Shown: piece after piece, positions 35,564 to 44,849 of the stretch
How positions within the stretch are numbered: the first letter of the stretch is position 1
How the letters are laid out: each line of letters begins with the position of its first letter
Source of the DNA: Agrococcus sp. ProA11
GTDB taxonomy: Bacteria > Actinomycetota > Actinomycetes > Actinomycetales > Microbacteriaceae
DNA: 64,000 bases
Assembly (NCBI RefSeq): GCF_039880525.1
Contig: NZ_CP156989.1
Span: 1,674,001-1,738,000, forward strand
Direction of reading: 5' to 3'
Notes under the pieces: model-generated
Told to the model about the DNA's origin: nothing
Database searches by the model: none
Seen by the model: the letters and a program-made list of their open reading frames with translations, nothing else
Program-made: the position numbers and the translations under genes

Positions 35564-35618
35564 GCCCCGAGTCTAGGAACCCGCGCCGACTTCTCCGGTA
35601 GCCGGGTGCGGCGTGTAT

Positions 35619-35635
35619 CTCAACCTCTGGTTGAG
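35619..35635. promoter_or_regulatory. Palindrome upstream of ParA gene
   Basis: CTCAACC-TCT-GGTTGAG is a perfect 7-base inverted repeat with a 3-base centre, 56 bases before the ParA GTG. The size and spacing fit a dimeric operator, for example of a MerR-like protein. The binding protein is unknown. Confidence 0.45.
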
Positions 35636-35658
35636 GCTCCGCGCCCGTCCCGCGCCGC

Positions 35659-35780
35659 CCGAGGAGCCCATCCGCCGCCCAGGAGCCCATCCGCCCGTCG
35701 AGGAGCCGCGCAGCGCGTCACGAACCGAAGCCCGGTCACGAACAGAGGACGATCTGGCGATCCGTCCCCAGCAGAGGATC
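35659..35780. repeat. Repeat-rich gap between ParA and VOC genes
   Basis: The 277-base gap holds three near copies of an AGGAGCC-containing unit (starting 35662, 35681, 35701). A sequence similar to the right arm of the palindrome at 28961-29055 spans 35695-35733, and a copy of the GAGGAC...GTCCCCAGC element of 6461-6530 spans 35745-35780. No coding frame in it looks real. Confidence 0.75.
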
Positions 35781-35840
35781 AACTCGACATTCTGAGCCGA
35801 ATCTCCTCGTTCCGGAACAAGCCCTCACGCGAACGGCAGC

Positions 35841-36236
35841 TCAGGCGGCCCCGTCGAGCGCGGCGTAGATGTCGACGCTGTAGCCGTCCGGGTCCTGCAC
35901 GGTCGCGTAGCGCTGCCCCCATGCCGCGTTCCAGGGCTCCCGCACCACGCGATGGCCGAGCCCCGCGAGCCGCTCGACCGTCGCGTCGACCTCCGCGGGC
36001 GAGTCGCAGCGGGCCGCAAGCGTGTGGCTCTGGCCCGGCGCTCGCTGGTAGTCGGGATCGAAGGAGCGGATGGTCTCCTCGGTGTCCCACATGAGCCGCA
36101 TCCCGCCGGGCAGCACGGCCTCGGCGTGCGGAGCCGCATCCGCCTCCGCCGGGATCTCGAGCCCGAGCGCGCGGTAGAAGGGGAGCGTGCTGGCCATGTC
36201 GCGCACGACCGTGCCGATGGCGTCGAAGGTGATCAT
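35841..36236 (-). CDS. VOC/glyoxalase-family protein
   Basis: This 131-residue protein has two beta-alpha-beta-beta-beta modules. It begins MITFDAIGTVVRDM and ends with the conserved VQDPDGYSVDIYAAL. The fold covers glyoxalases, dioxygenases and antibiotic-binding proteins, and the metal ligands are not clear enough to choose. ATG at 36236 starts right at the first strand, so the longer frame to 36272 is not used. It is a single gene downstream of xerD. Confidence 0.87.
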   Translation of the reverse strand: MITFDAIGTVVRDMASTLPFYRALGLEIPAEADAAPHAEAVLPGGMRLMWDTEETIRSFDPDYQRAPGQSHTLAARCDSPAEVDATVERLAGLGHRVVREPWNAAWGQRYATVQDPDGYSVDIYAALDGAA

Positions 36237-36290
36237 GGGCGCCACGGTACGCCCGCCGGCCACCATCGGCACCCTGCCGCCGGAAAGCGC

Positions 36291-37223
36291 TCAGCGCGCC
36301 CGCGGATGCGCGGTCGTGTACATGTCGCGCAGCGTGTCGGCGGTGACGTGGGTGTAGATCTGCGTGGTCGCCACCGAGGCGTGCCCGAGCAGCTCCTGCA
36401 CCACCCGCACATCCGCGCCGCCCTCGAGCAGGTGGGTCGCGAACGAGTGGCGGAAGGTGTGCGGCGAGACGTGCGGGATGCCCGCCTCCTCGGCAACCCG
36501 CTGGATGATCTCCCACGCCGCCTGGCGGCTCAGCCGCCCGCCGCGAGCGCCGAGCAGCAGTGCGGGGCTCCCGCGCCCCTTCGCCGCGAGCGCCGCCCTC
36601 CCGCGCACGAGCCACGCATCCACCGCCGTCCTGGCGTAGGAGCCGACCGGCACGAGCCGCTGCTTCGCGCCCTTGCCCGTCACGCGCATGAGCCCGTGCT
36701 CCTCGAGCGACGACAGGTCGTCGACGTCGAGCGCGATGAGCTCCGAGATGCGCGCGCCGGTGGCGTACAGCAGCTCCAGCAGCGCCCGGTCGCGCAGGTT
36801 GGCCGGGTCGGTCGCGGCGCCGCCGGCGTCATCGGCGGCCGCGCCTCCCACGGTCTCGAGCAGCCGCTGCATCTGCGACACCGAGATCGCCTTCGGCAGG
36901 CGCTGCGGCAGCTTCGGCGGCCGCTGGTCCTTCGCGACGTCTTCGGCCGCGACCAGCTCGTCGACGAGCCACCGGTGCAGTGCCTTCACTGCGGAGAGGT
37001 GCCGTGCCACGGAGGAGGCGGCGAGCCCGCGGTCGGCGAGCGCGCCGCGGAATGCCGCGACATCCTCGCCGGTGATGGCAGACGCATCGGTGACGCCCCG
37101 CGCCTCGAGCACCGACAGGTATCCCGTCAGGTCGCGCCGGTAGGCGGCGACGGTGTGCTTCGACAGACCGCGCTCGATCGCGAGCTGCCGCAGCAGTCGA
37201 TCGACGGCCTGCTGCGGGGTCAC
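36291..37223 (-). CDS. xerD: Tyrosine recombinase XerD
   Basis: This 310-residue recombinase has the whole catalytic set: Arg in GARISEL, Lys in [31 protein letters not shown] and the nucleophile Tyr in that last motif. With the N-terminal SAM-like domain it matches XerD, which resolves chromosome dimers at dif with XerC. It is not a phage integrase: it sits in the core run nudix-xerD with a 4-base overlap, as in most actinomycetes. Confidence 0.93.
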   Translation of the reverse strand: MTPQQAVDRLLRQLAIERGLSKHTVAAYRRDLTGYLSVLEARGVTDASAITGEDVAAFRGALADRGLAASSVARHLSAVKALHRWLVDELVAAEDVAKDQRPPKLPQRLPKAISVSQMQRLLETVGGAAADDAGGAATDPANLRDRALLELLYATGARISELIALDVDDLSSLEEHGLMRVTGKGAKQRLVPVGSYARTAVDAWLVRGRAALAAKGRGSPALLLGARGGRLSRQAAWEIIQRVAEEAGIPHVSPHTFRHSFATHLLEGGADVRVVQELLGHASVATTQIYTHVTADTLRDMYTTAHPRAR

Positions 37224-37858
37224 GCTCCGGAATTCGGCTCGGTCCGCGCCCGCGAGGCCGGATGCCAGTCGAACGGCGTCTCCGCCGGATGCGCCGTCGC
37301 GCCCGCCGCCCGCAGCTGCGTGAGCGCGAGCATCGCCGACAGCAGCGTCGCGTTGTGCAGCCGCATGCTCGCGGCAGCGCCGAGCACCTCGGCGAGCGGC
37401 ACCCAGCGGCGCTCCATCTCGGCCTCCTCAGCCTCACGCTCGAAGGCGTCCGGGAGCTCCCGCACGCCGGTGGCGAGATAGACGCGGATCCACTCGGTCG
37501 ACCCGCCGCCGCTGGTGGAGACGTCGATGAGCGTCTGCCAGGTGTCGGCCTCGAGATCGACCTCCTCGGCGAGCTCGCGCTGCGCGCCGACGAGCGGGCT
37601 CTCCCCCTCGATGTCGAGCAGTCCGGCAGGCAGCTCCCACAGCGTGCCGCCCGCGGGGTGCCGGTACTGGTGGACGAGCATGACCTCGTCGGCGTCGTTC
37701 AGCGCCACCACCGCGACGGCGCCCGGGTGCACGATGACCTCGCGGCGGATGCGCGCGCCACCGAGCTCGAACTCCTCGGCATCGACATCCCAGACGCGCC
37801 CGTCGAACAGCCGCTCGCGAGCGAGCACCGGCTGCGCGCCGAGCGCGTCCGCGATCAT
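37220..37858 (-). CDS. Nudix hydrolase, ADP-ribose pyrophosphatase type
   Basis: The 212-residue protein has the Nudix helix from residue 78 or so, with [11 protein letters not shown] and [11 protein letters not shown] giving the catalytic Glu residues. The N-terminal half with [16 protein letters not shown] is typical of ADP-ribose pyrophosphatases. It hydrolyses ADP-ribose to AMP and ribose phosphate, a clean-up step for NAD metabolism. It starts 10 bases after pyrG and overlaps xerD by 4 bases. Confidence 0.9.
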   Translation of the reverse strand: MIADALGAQPVLARERLFDGRVWDVDAEEFELGGARIRREVIVHPGAVAVVALNDADEVMLVHQYRHPAGGTLWELPAGLLDIEGESPLVGAQRELAEEVDLEADTWQTLIDVSTSGGGSTEWIRVYLATGVRELPDAFEREAEEAEMERRWVPLAEVLGAAASMRLHNATLLSAMLALTQLRAAGATAHPAETPFDWHPASRARTEPNSGA

Positions 37859-37868
37859 CGGGGCGCCG

Positions 37869-39647
37869 TCACTCGGTCGAGACCGCGTCGGTGGTCTCGT
37901 CGGTCTCGTCGAAGAGCTTCGACGCGCGCTGCCGGTCGAGCGACGCCTCGACCAGGCCGCGGAAGAGCGGATGCGCGCGGTTGGGCCGGCTGCGCAGCTC
38001 CGGGTGGGCCTGCGTGGCGATGTAGAAGGGGTGGTCGGGCAGCTCGACGTACTCGACGAGCTTCCCGTCGGGCGAGAGGCCAGAGAAGGCGAGCCCGGCC
38101 TCGGCGATCTGGTCGCGGTAGGCGTTGTTGACCTCGTAGCGGTGCCGGTGGCGCTCGTGCGAGACCGTCTCGCCGTAGAGCCGCGCGGCGAGCGAGCCCT
38201 CGTCGAGCCGCGCCTCGTACAGGCCCAGGCGCATCGTGCCGCCCAGGTCGCCGCCGTGGATGTGCTGCTGCTGCTCGGCCATGGTCGCGATCACGGGCGC
38301 GGGCGCCGCCTCGTCGAACTCGGTCGAGGATGCGCCCTCGATGCCAGCCAGGTTGCGCGCGGCCTCGATCACCATGCACTGCAGGCCGAGGCAGATGCCG
38401 AGCGTCGGGATCTCGTTCTCGCGCGTGAACTTCAGCGCGCCGAGCTTGCCCTCGATGCCGCGGATGCCGAACCCGCCGGGCACCACGATGCCGTCGAGCT
38501 CGCCGAGCTGCGCAGCGGCGCCTTCGGGCGTCTGGCAGGCGTCCGAAGGGATCCAGCGCAGGTTGACCTTGGTCTGGTTCGCGAATCCGCCGGCCTTGAC
38601 CGCCTCGGTCACCGACAGGTACGCATCCGGCAGGTCGATGTACTTGCCGACCAGGCCGATCGTCACCTCGTGCTTGGGCTTGTGCACGGCGTCGAGCACC
38701 GGCTGCCAGCGCGACCAGTCGACCTCGCCCGCGGTGAGGCCGAGCTGGCCGATGAGGTAGGAGTCGAGCCCCTGCTCGGTGAGCATGGTGGGGATGTCGT
38801 AGATGGAGGGCATGTCGACCGCGTTGACGACCGCCTCCTCCTCGACGTCGCACATGAGCGCGATCTTCTTGCGGTTCGAGTCCGAGACCGGACGGTCGCT
38901 GCGCAGCACGAGCGCGTCGGGCTGGATGCCGATGGAGCGGAGCGTCGCGACCGAGTGCTGCGTCGGCTTGGTCTTCTGCTCGCCGGAGGCGCCCAGGAAC
39001 GGCACGAGCGACACGTGCACGAAGAAGACGTTGCCGCGGCCGAGCTCGTGGCGCAGCTGCCGGGCCGACTCGATGAACGGCTGTGACTCGATATCGCCGA
39101 CCGTGCCGCCGATCTCGGTGATGATGACGTCGGGCTGCGGATCCTGCTCTGCCTGCAGTCGCATGCGGCGCTTGATCTCATCGGAGATGTGCGGGATGAC
39201 CTGCACCGTGTCGCCCAGGTACTCACCGCGGCGCTCGCGCTCGATGACGCGCGAGTAGATCTGGCCGGTCGTGACGTTGGCAGCCTGCGAGAGGTTCACG
39301 TCGAGGAAGCGCTCGTAGTGGCCGATGTCCAGGTCGGTCTCGGCGCCGTCGTCGGTGACGAACACCTCGCCGTGCTGGAACGGGTTCATGGTGCCCGGAT
39401 CCACGTTGAGGTACGGATCGAGCTTCTGCATCACCACGTGCAGTCCGCGCGCGGTGAGCAGGTTGCCGAGCGAGGCGGCGGTCAGGCCCTTGCCGAGCGA
39501 CGAGACGACCCCGCCGGTGACGAAGATCTGCTTGGTCACCTTGGCCGCGACATCGGCCGCGACATCGGCGGTGACCGGAGCGGTCTCCGAGGCGGAAGCC
39601 GTGGTTTCCGTGGGCTGCTGGTCGGCGTCTTGCGCAACGAGGTTCAC
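37869..39647 (-). CDS. pyrG: CTP synthase
   Basis: The 592-residue protein starts its synthetase domain with [17 protein letters not shown] after a 35-residue Ala/Thr-rich leader. The C-terminal glutaminase has [21 protein letters not shown] with the nucleophile Cys, and HPELRSRP with the catalytic His. It aminates UTP to CTP with glutamine. It is about 40 residues longer than the E. coli enzyme because of the leader and a short C-terminal tail. It starts 11 bases after recN. Confidence 0.96.
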   Translation of the reverse strand: MNLVAQDADQQPTETTASASETAPVTADVAADVAAKVTKQIFVTGGVVSSLGKGLTAASLGNLLTARGLHVVMQKLDPYLNVDPGTMNPFQHGEVFVTDDGAETDLDIGHYERFLDVNLSQAANVTTGQIYSRVIERERRGEYLGDTVQVIPHISDEIKRRMRLQAEQDPQPDVIITEIGGTVGDIESQPFIESARQLRHELGRGNVFFVHVSLVPFLGASGEQKTKPTQHSVATLRSIGIQPDALVLRSDRPVSDSNRKKIALMCDVEEEAVVNAVDMPSIYDIPTMLTEQGLDSYLIGQLGLTAGEVDWSRWQPVLDAVHKPKHEVTIGLVGKYIDLPDAYLSVTEAVKAGGFANQTKVNLRWIPSDACQTPEGAAAQLGELDGIVVPGGFGIRGIEGKLGALKFTRENEIPTLGICLGLQCMVIEAARNLAGIEGASSTEFDEAAPAPVIATMAEQQQHIHGGDLGGTMRLGLYEARLDEGSLAARLYGETVSHERHRHRYEVNNAYRDQIAEAGLAFSGLSPDGKLVEYVELPDHPFYIATQAHPELRSRPNRAHPLFRGLVEASLDRQRASKLFDETDETTDAVSTE

Positions 39648-39658
39648 GGGCTTCGAGC

Positions 39659-41380
39659 CTATCCCACCACGCGCGCATCTTCGAGCAACTCGCGGGCATG
39701 GGCGAGTGCGGTCTCGGATGCGGTGCCCGAGAGCATGCGGGCGAGCTCGGCGAGCCGCGCGTCGCCATCGACCCGGGTGACCTGCGATGCGGTGATGCGG
39801 CCGTCGGTGCCCTTCTCGACGCGCACGTGCTGCTGGGCGAAGGCCGCGACCTGCGCGAGGTGCGTGACGACGACGACCTGGCAGTGCTCGGCCAGCCGCG
39901 CGAGGCGCCGACCGATCTCGATCGCCGCGGCGCCGCCGACGCCGGCGTCGACCTCGTCGAAGACCATGGTCGGCACGCTCTCGTCGGCGAGCGCCACCTC
40001 GAGCGCGAGCATGATGCGGCTCAGCTCGCCGCCCGAAGCGCCCTTCTGCACCGGGCGCGGGGTCGCGCCCGGGTGGGGTGCGAGCAGCATCGTCACGCGA
40101 TCGCGACCGTTGGCGCCGAGCGTGTCGCTCTGCTCGATCTCGACCACCAGCCTGGCGTTCGGCATCGCGAGCGCCTGCAGCTCGGCCCCGACCGCGTCCT
40201 CGAGCGCGCGGGCCGCTGCCCGGCGCAGCTCGGTCAGGCGATCGGCGATCGTCGTCGCCGTGTCGAGGTGCCGCTGCTCCTCGTCGGCGAGGCGCGCGAG
40301 CTCCTGGTCGTCGCCTTCGAGCTCCACGAGCCGCAGCGCGGCCTGCGGCGCCTGCTCGAGCGCCACATCGAGCGGGCGCCCGAGCCTGCGCTCGAGACCG
40401 GAGAGGTCTGCGCGCCGGTCCTGCACCTCGTCGAGGCTGCGCTCCGGGCGCTCGAGGTCATCCAGCGCCTTGACGATCGATGCGGATGCCTCCTGCAGCA
40501 GCGCATCCGCCTGCACGAGCAGCTCCAGCGACTCCGCGAGCGCCGCATCGTCGCCGGCGGCGCGCTCGACGAGCCGCCGGGCGACGCCGGCCTGCGTGAT
40601 GGCGCCCTGCGCGATGCCACCCGGGGTCACGGCCTCGAGCGCATCGTCGCCCGCGAGCGCCGCGTGCGCCTCCGCGAGCTCAGCACGCAGACCCTCCGAG
40701 TGCTCCAGTCGGTTCGCGATCGCGGCGAGCTCCTGCTGCTCCCCCGGCTGCGGGTCGAAGGCCTCGAGCTCCTCGAGGTCGGCGCGGATCGCGGCAGCCT
40801 CCTCGGCTCGGGCGTCGTGCTGGGTGCGGATGCGCTCGGCCGCTTCGCGCGCCTCGAGCCACGCCGCGTGCTCCTGCCGATACTCCGCCAGCAGCGACTG
40901 CAGGGCGGGCCCGGCGGCGCGATCGAGCGCTGCCGCCTGCGCATCCGCCGACCGCAGCCGCTGCTGATCGGCCTGGCCGTGCACAGCCACCAGCCGGTCG
41001 GCGAGCTCACGCAGCAGCCCGGCGGGCACCGCGGCTCCCCCGGCCTGGGCGCGAGAGCGAGCGGCGCCGTCCTGCCCGCGCGAGAGCGCACGGCCGAGGA
41101 TCAGCTCGTCCTCGTCGAGGCTGCCACCGGCGTCCTCGACGAGCGTGACGGCGTCCGCATCGTCGACCACCCACACGCCCTGCACGGCGGCGCGGTCCTC
41201 ACCGGCGCGGATCACACCGGCATCGGCGCGCTCCCCGCGCAGCAGCGCGAGCGCCTGCACGACCATCGTCTTGCCCGCGCCGGTCTCGCCGGTGATCGCG
41301 GTGAAGCCCGGGCCGAAGGGCACCCGTGCCTCGTCGATCACGCCCAGCGAGCGGATCGTGAGCTCGTCGAGTCGCGTCAT
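39659..41380 (-). CDS. recN: DNA repair protein RecN
   Basis: The 573-residue SMC-like ATPase has Walker [15 protein letters not shown] in the first 40 residues, a long coiled-coil middle rich in Ala/Glu/Leu, the signature [16 protein letters not shown] and Walker [12 protein letters not shown]. It acts in double-strand break repair. The ATG at 41380 overlaps the nadK stop as ATGA, so it is translated with nadK. The longer open frame to 41677 is not real. Confidence 0.94.
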   Translation of the reverse strand: MTRLDELTIRSLGVIDEARVPFGPGFTAITGETGAGKTMVVQALALLRGERADAGVIRAGEDRAAVQGVWVVDDADAVTLVEDAGGSLDEDELILGRALSRGQDGAARSRAQAGGAAVPAGLLRELADRLVAVHGQADQQRLRSADAQAAALDRAAGPALQSLLAEYRQEHAAWLEAREAAERIRTQHDARAEEAAAIRADLEELEAFDPQPGEQQELAAIANRLEHSEGLRAELAEAHAALAGDDALEAVTPGGIAQGAITQAGVARRLVERAAGDDAALAESLELLVQADALLQEASASIVKALDDLERPERSLDEVQDRRADLSGLERRLGRPLDVALEQAPQAALRLVELEGDDQELARLADEEQRHLDTATTIADRLTELRRAAARALEDAVGAELQALAMPNARLVVEIEQSDTLGANGRDRVTMLLAPHPGATPRPVQKGASGGELSRIMLALEVALADESVPTMVFDEVDAGVGGAAAIEIGRRLARLAEHCQVVVVTHLAQVAAFAQQHVRVEKGTDGRITASQVTRVDGDARLAELARMLSGTASETALAHARELLEDARVVG

Positions 41381-42279
41381 GCGCGCTTCCGCCGGAAGCC
41401 CTCGACGGGCAGGTGGAACTTGGCGACCAATCGGTCGGCGAAGGGCGCGCGAGACAGGCGCGCGAGGCGCAGCGGGCGCTCGTCGCGCGTGCCCTCGATG
41501 CGCGAGCCCTGCGGCAGGCCGAACGAGCGCCGCGAGTCGCACCACAGCATCGCGGGGCTCGAGGAGTCGTCGGCGATCGTGACCGACATCGTCGAGGTCG
41601 GCGCGACCACCAGGGGCCGCGTGAAGAGCGCGTGTGCGCCCAGCGGCACCATCAGCAGCACCTCGGCGGTCGGCCACACGATCGGGCCGCCGGCGGAGAA
41701 GGAGTAGGCGGTGGAGCCGGTGGGCGTCGCCAGCAGCACCGCATCGGTGCCGTACGACGAGATCGGGCGCCCGTCGATCTCCAGCAGGGTCGAGATCATG
41801 CGGCCGGACCCGGCCTTCTCGATCGAGGCCTCGTTGATCGCCCAGGTCTCGTGCATGAGCGTGTCGCCCTGGAACACCCGCACGCGCAGCACGAGCCGGT
41901 GCTCGACCTCGTAGTCGCGGCGCAGTGCGCGCTCCACGACCTCTGCGGTGTCGGCGACCTCGGCCTCGGCGAGGAAGCCCACGTGCCCGAGGTTGATGCC
42001 CAGCAGGGGCGCGTCGATGGCGCGCTGCAGCTCGGCGGCGCGCAGGATCGTGCCGTCGCCGCCCAGCGTCATGATCAGCTCGATCTCCGGCAGGTGCGGC
42101 TCGCCATAGGGCTCGACCGCGTCCAGCCCGTCACGGACCTCGAGCAGCACCGCGCGATCCTCCGCGAGCACCACCGGCGTCACCGACTCCGCGAGCAGTC
42201 GCCGTGCGATCGTGGCGGCTGCCTCGACGGCCGCCGCGCGTCCGGGGTGGAACGCGAGCAGGAACCTGCGATCGCTCAC
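41377..42279 (-). CDS. nadK: NAD kinase
   Basis: The 300-residue protein has the NAD kinase motifs LGGDGTILRAA, NLGHVGFLAEA, TPTGSTAYSFSAGGP and the Asn/Glu of NEASIEK. It makes NADP. Two GTG codons stand side by side at 42282 and 42279; AAGGAGG is 4 bases from the second, which I chose. That GTG overlaps the tlyA stop as GTGA. The longer open frame to 42888 runs antisense-like through tlyA. Confidence 0.94.
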   Translation of the reverse strand: MSDRRFLLAFHPGRAAAVEAAATIARRLLAESVTPVVLAEDRAVLLEVRDGLDAVEPYGEPHLPEIELIMTLGGDGTILRAAELQRAIDAPLLGINLGHVGFLAEAEVADTAEVVERALRRDYEVEHRLVLRVRVFQGDTLMHETWAINEASIEKAGSGRMISTLLEIDGRPISSYGTDAVLLATPTGSTAYSFSAGGPIVWPTAEVLLMVPLGAHALFTRPLVVAPTSTMSVTIADDSSSPAMLWCDSRRSFGLPQGSRIEGTRDERPLRLARLSRAPFADRLVAKFHLPVEGFRRKRA

Positions 42280-43073
42280 CACGCCTCCTTCGACAGCCTG
42301 ACGGACTCCTCCAGCCATTCTGTCGGATTCGTCCCGGTGCTCGCCGAGAGGTGGGCGAGGTACTCGATGTTGCCGCGGCCGCCGACGATCGGGCTGCCCA
42401 TGAGGCCCGCGGTGCCGAGGCCCGCATCCCACGCGGCCCAGAGCACCTGCTCGATGGCCTGCGCGCGCAGCGTCGGGTCGAGCACGATGCCCTCTCGCAC
42501 GCCTGTGCGACCGACCTCGAACTGGGGCTTGATCAGCACGATCCAGTCGGCATCCGCCGCAGCGACGCCGGCCAGCGGGCCGATCGCGAGCGAGAGCGAG
42601 ATGAACGAGAGGTCGGCGGTGACGATCGACGGTGCAGGGTCCAGCGAGCCGGGTTGGAGATCGCGCACGTTCTGCCCCTCGATGAGGGTGACGGGATGCG
42701 CGTCGACATCGAGCTGGAACTGGCCGTGGCCGACATCCAGCGCGGTCACGTGCGCGGCGCCGCGCGCGAGCAGCACCTGCGTGAAGCCGCCCGTGGAGGC
42801 GCCGGCATCGAGCGCGACGCGACCTGCCGGGTCGACCTGGAACGTGTCGAGCGCGGCGAGCAGCTTGTGCGCGGCGCGCGAGACCCACGGGTCGCCGCCC
42901 TCGATCGAGAGCTCGGTGTCCGGTCCGACCCTGTGGCTGGGCTTGAGGACGCCGCGACCGTCGACCGAGACGAGCCCGGCCGCGATGTGCTGCTGCGCCT
43001 GCGTGCGGCTGCGGGCGAGGCCGCGCTCGACCAGCGCCTGGTCGAGTCGGATCGGCAGCGGGCCGTCCGTCAC
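42276..43073 (-). CDS. tlyA: TlyA-family 16S/23S rRNA 2'-O-methyltransferase
   Basis: The 265-residue protein has an N-terminal S4 RNA-binding domain (RLDQALVERGLARSRTQA) and an FtsJ-type methyltransferase half with DAGASTGGFTQVLL binding SAM and the catalytic lysine in IKPQFEVGR. TlyA methylates ribose in 16S and 23S rRNA and affects capreomycin response. The GTG start overlaps the preceding 50-residue gene by GTGA. Confidence 0.93.
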   Translation of the reverse strand: MTDGPLPIRLDQALVERGLARSRTQAQQHIAAGLVSVDGRGVLKPSHRVGPDTELSIEGGDPWVSRAAHKLLAALDTFQVDPAGRVALDAGASTGGFTQVLLARGAAHVTALDVGHGQFQLDVDAHPVTLIEGQNVRDLQPGSLDPAPSIVTADLSFISLSLAIGPLAGVAAADADWIVLIKPQFEVGRTGVREGIVLDPTLRAQAIEQVLWAAWDAGLGTAGLMGSPIVGGRGNIEYLAHLSASTGTNPTEWLEESVRLSKEAW

Positions 43074-43222
43074 GCTCGGACCGCGCCGAGCTCGGACTGC
43101 AGCCGATCGTGGATGCGGGCGAGCTGACCGGCGCGCTCGTCGAGCGGCTGCTGCTCCAGCAGCTCGAGCTCGTCGACGAGCCCGTCGGTGGCGTCGTCCA
43201 CGGAGTCCTGCGCTTCGGTCAT
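43070..43222 (-). CDS. Conserved small protein upstream of tlyA (50 residues)
   Basis: This short acidic helical protein has the core LELLEQQPLDERAGQLARIHDRLQ. Similar small proteins lie just before tlyA in many actinomycetes, so it is a real gene even though it is short and has no clear ribosome site. It overlaps tlyA by 4 bases (GTGA). Function unknown. It is too short for most gene finders. Confidence 0.7.
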   Translation of the reverse strand: MTEAQDSVDDATDGLVDELELLEQQPLDERAGQLARIHDRLQSELGAVRA

Positions 43223-43251
43223 AGGAGCGAGGCTAGCGAATCGAAGCCCGC

Positions 43252-43593
43252 TCAGGCGTCGCTGTCGACGAAGCCCTCTCCGACCGACTCGGTCGAGGTG
43301 CTGAATCCCACGAATCGGATCGCGGGCGACCCGGTCTCGTAGGCAGTGAAGTACACGGGATTCTCGGTCTGCAGCATGTGATAGATCTCGTCGAACTTGT
43401 GCGAGGCCAGCTGCACCTGATGGAAGCTGCTGCCGATCGAGACGTAGTCGCTGGGTGGCGAGCCCGGGAAGCTGACCGCGACCGTGTCGCCATCGACCAG
43501 CTCCAGCCTGATGCTCCGGTCGTAGCTGAGCGTGCTGGCGGCGAAGACATCCACCTTGTAGGACGTGACTTCTTTGTTCCAGACGAAGGGCAT
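43252..43593 (-). CDS. Hypothetical protein, 113 residues
   Basis: No family is recognised. The protein starts MPFVWNKEVTSYKV, has alternating beta-like strands (IRLELVDGDTVAVSFPG) and an acidic C-terminus. It shows no signal peptide or membrane segment. The start is decided by GGGAG: it touches the ATG at 43602 directly but is 8 bases from the ATG at 43593. It lies between the HAD gene and the tlyA group, on the same strand, with 233 bases of non-coding sequence to the HAD gene. Confidence 0.6.
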   Translation of the reverse strand: MPFVWNKEVTSYKVDVFAASTLSYDRSIRLELVDGDTVAVSFPGSPPSDYVSIGSSFHQVQLASHKFDEIYHMLQTENPVYFTAYETGSPAIRFVGFSTSTESVGEGFVDSDA

Positions 43594-43826
43594 CAGGATC
43601 ATCTCCCGTTCGGAGACCCGGCTGGATCCCCGGTCGATCGAGGCTTCGGCCCGATCTCATCTCCCGACCTGATGCCGAGCTCCCTGCGGACGCCAGGCCG
43701 GATGGTCCGGGCGTAGCCGCACAGTACCGACGCCCGATGGGCGCATCAAGACCCCGGTTTCAGGGAGGCGCAAGGCAGGCTCTGCGGCCGCGGCTCAGAG
43801 GGCCGACTGCTCGGAGGGCCGACTGC

Positions 43827-44849
43827 TCAGAGCGCCAGCAGCTCGTCGGCGATGCGCAGCCCCAGCACGGGCCGGTCGGCGCTCCACACGGCGGCGCAGG
43901 CTGCACGGATCGTGTCGACGGGCCGCTCGCCGGCGCGCACCAGCGTGATGTCGATGCCGCTGCGGCGCACGGCCGCCCTGCCGACCTCGAAGTAGGTGTC
44001 GCGCGTCGACGTCTCGAGCGTCTCGCGCAGCGGCGCGATCGGCTCCGCGAGGCCGCGCAGGTCCTCGATGATGTGGTCGGGGCGCATCGACGCGTCGGCA
44101 CCGATGAGGCTGGCGCCGCGGTCGACGCCCGTGAGCACCATGGCAGAGGTGATGCCTGCACGGCGCGCGCCCAGGATGTCGGTGTCGAGTCGGTCGCCCA
44201 CCATCAGGGGCGCTGCGGCGCCATAGCGCTCGGTCGCCACGTCGTACATGTGGCGCTCGGGCTTGCCCGCGAACTCCGCCAGGCGTCCCACGGCGGTGTG
44301 GACGGCAGACACCAGGGTGCCGTTGCCCGGCGCGATACCGCCGGCGACCGGAATCGTCCAGTCGCCGTTGGTGGCGACCCAGGGGATGCCCGTATGCAGC
44401 GCGAACGAGGCTTCGGCGAGCTCGCGCCAGCCCACCGAGGGGTGGAAGCCCTGCACGACCGCCTTCGGCTGCTCCGCGGCGGTGCGCACGACCTGCCAGC
44501 CGCACGCCTCGACCTCCACGACGATGCCGGCGCCGCCGACCACGAGCACGGGGTCGCCGGGTTCCAGGTGCGCTGCCAGCAGCCGCATCGCGGCCTGCGG
44601 ACTCGTCACGACGTCATCCGCACCGACCTCGAGCCCGAAGGACGACAGGTGCTCCGCGACTTCGGCATCGGTGCGAGAGGCGTTGTTCGTCAGGTAGACC
44701 GACCGCACACCGACGCTGCGGATGCTCTCGACGGCATGCGGGATCGCGTCCGGGCCCTTGTACACGACGCCGTCCAGATCGAGGTACAGGCAGTCGACGC
44801 CGTCGATCGGCGTGGGCTCCTGCTGCGGCGTCCTGCGGAACAGCCCCAT
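43827..44849 (-). CDS. HAD-IIA family sugar-phosphatase
   Basis: The 340-residue protein has the HAD motif I CLYLDLDGVVYKG near residue 20, motif II VYLTNNAS and motif III/IV GDRLDTDILGARRAG. The domain order is that of the NagD/phosphoglycolate phosphatase group. It likely removes phosphate from a small sugar or nucleotide phosphate. Its ATG overlaps the stop of the repeat-rich gene by one base (TGATG), so the two are co-translated. The C-terminal ~80 residues differ from NagD and have no obvious fold. Confidence 0.9.
   Translation of the reverse strand: MGLFRRTPQQEPTPIDGVDCLYLDLDGVVYKGPDAIPHAVESIRSVGVRSVYLTNNASRTDAEVAEHLSSFGLEVGADDVVTSPQAAMRLLAAHLEPGDPVLVVGGAGIVVEVEACGWQVVRTAAEQPKAVVQGFHPSVGWRELAEASFALHTGIPWVATNGDWTIPVAGGIAPGNGTLVSAVHTAVGRLAEFAGKPERHMYDVATERYGAAAPLMVGDRLDTDILGARRAGITSAMVLTGVDRGASLIGADASMRPDHIIEDLRGLAEPIAPLRETLETSTRDTYFEVGRAAVRRSGIDITLVRAGERPVDTIRAACAAVWSADRPVLGLRIADELLAL

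Noticed and set aside
36291-37223. Tyrosine recombinase as phage or island integrase
   Set aside because: It is XerD in its conserved core position with no att-like repeats or phage genes nearby.
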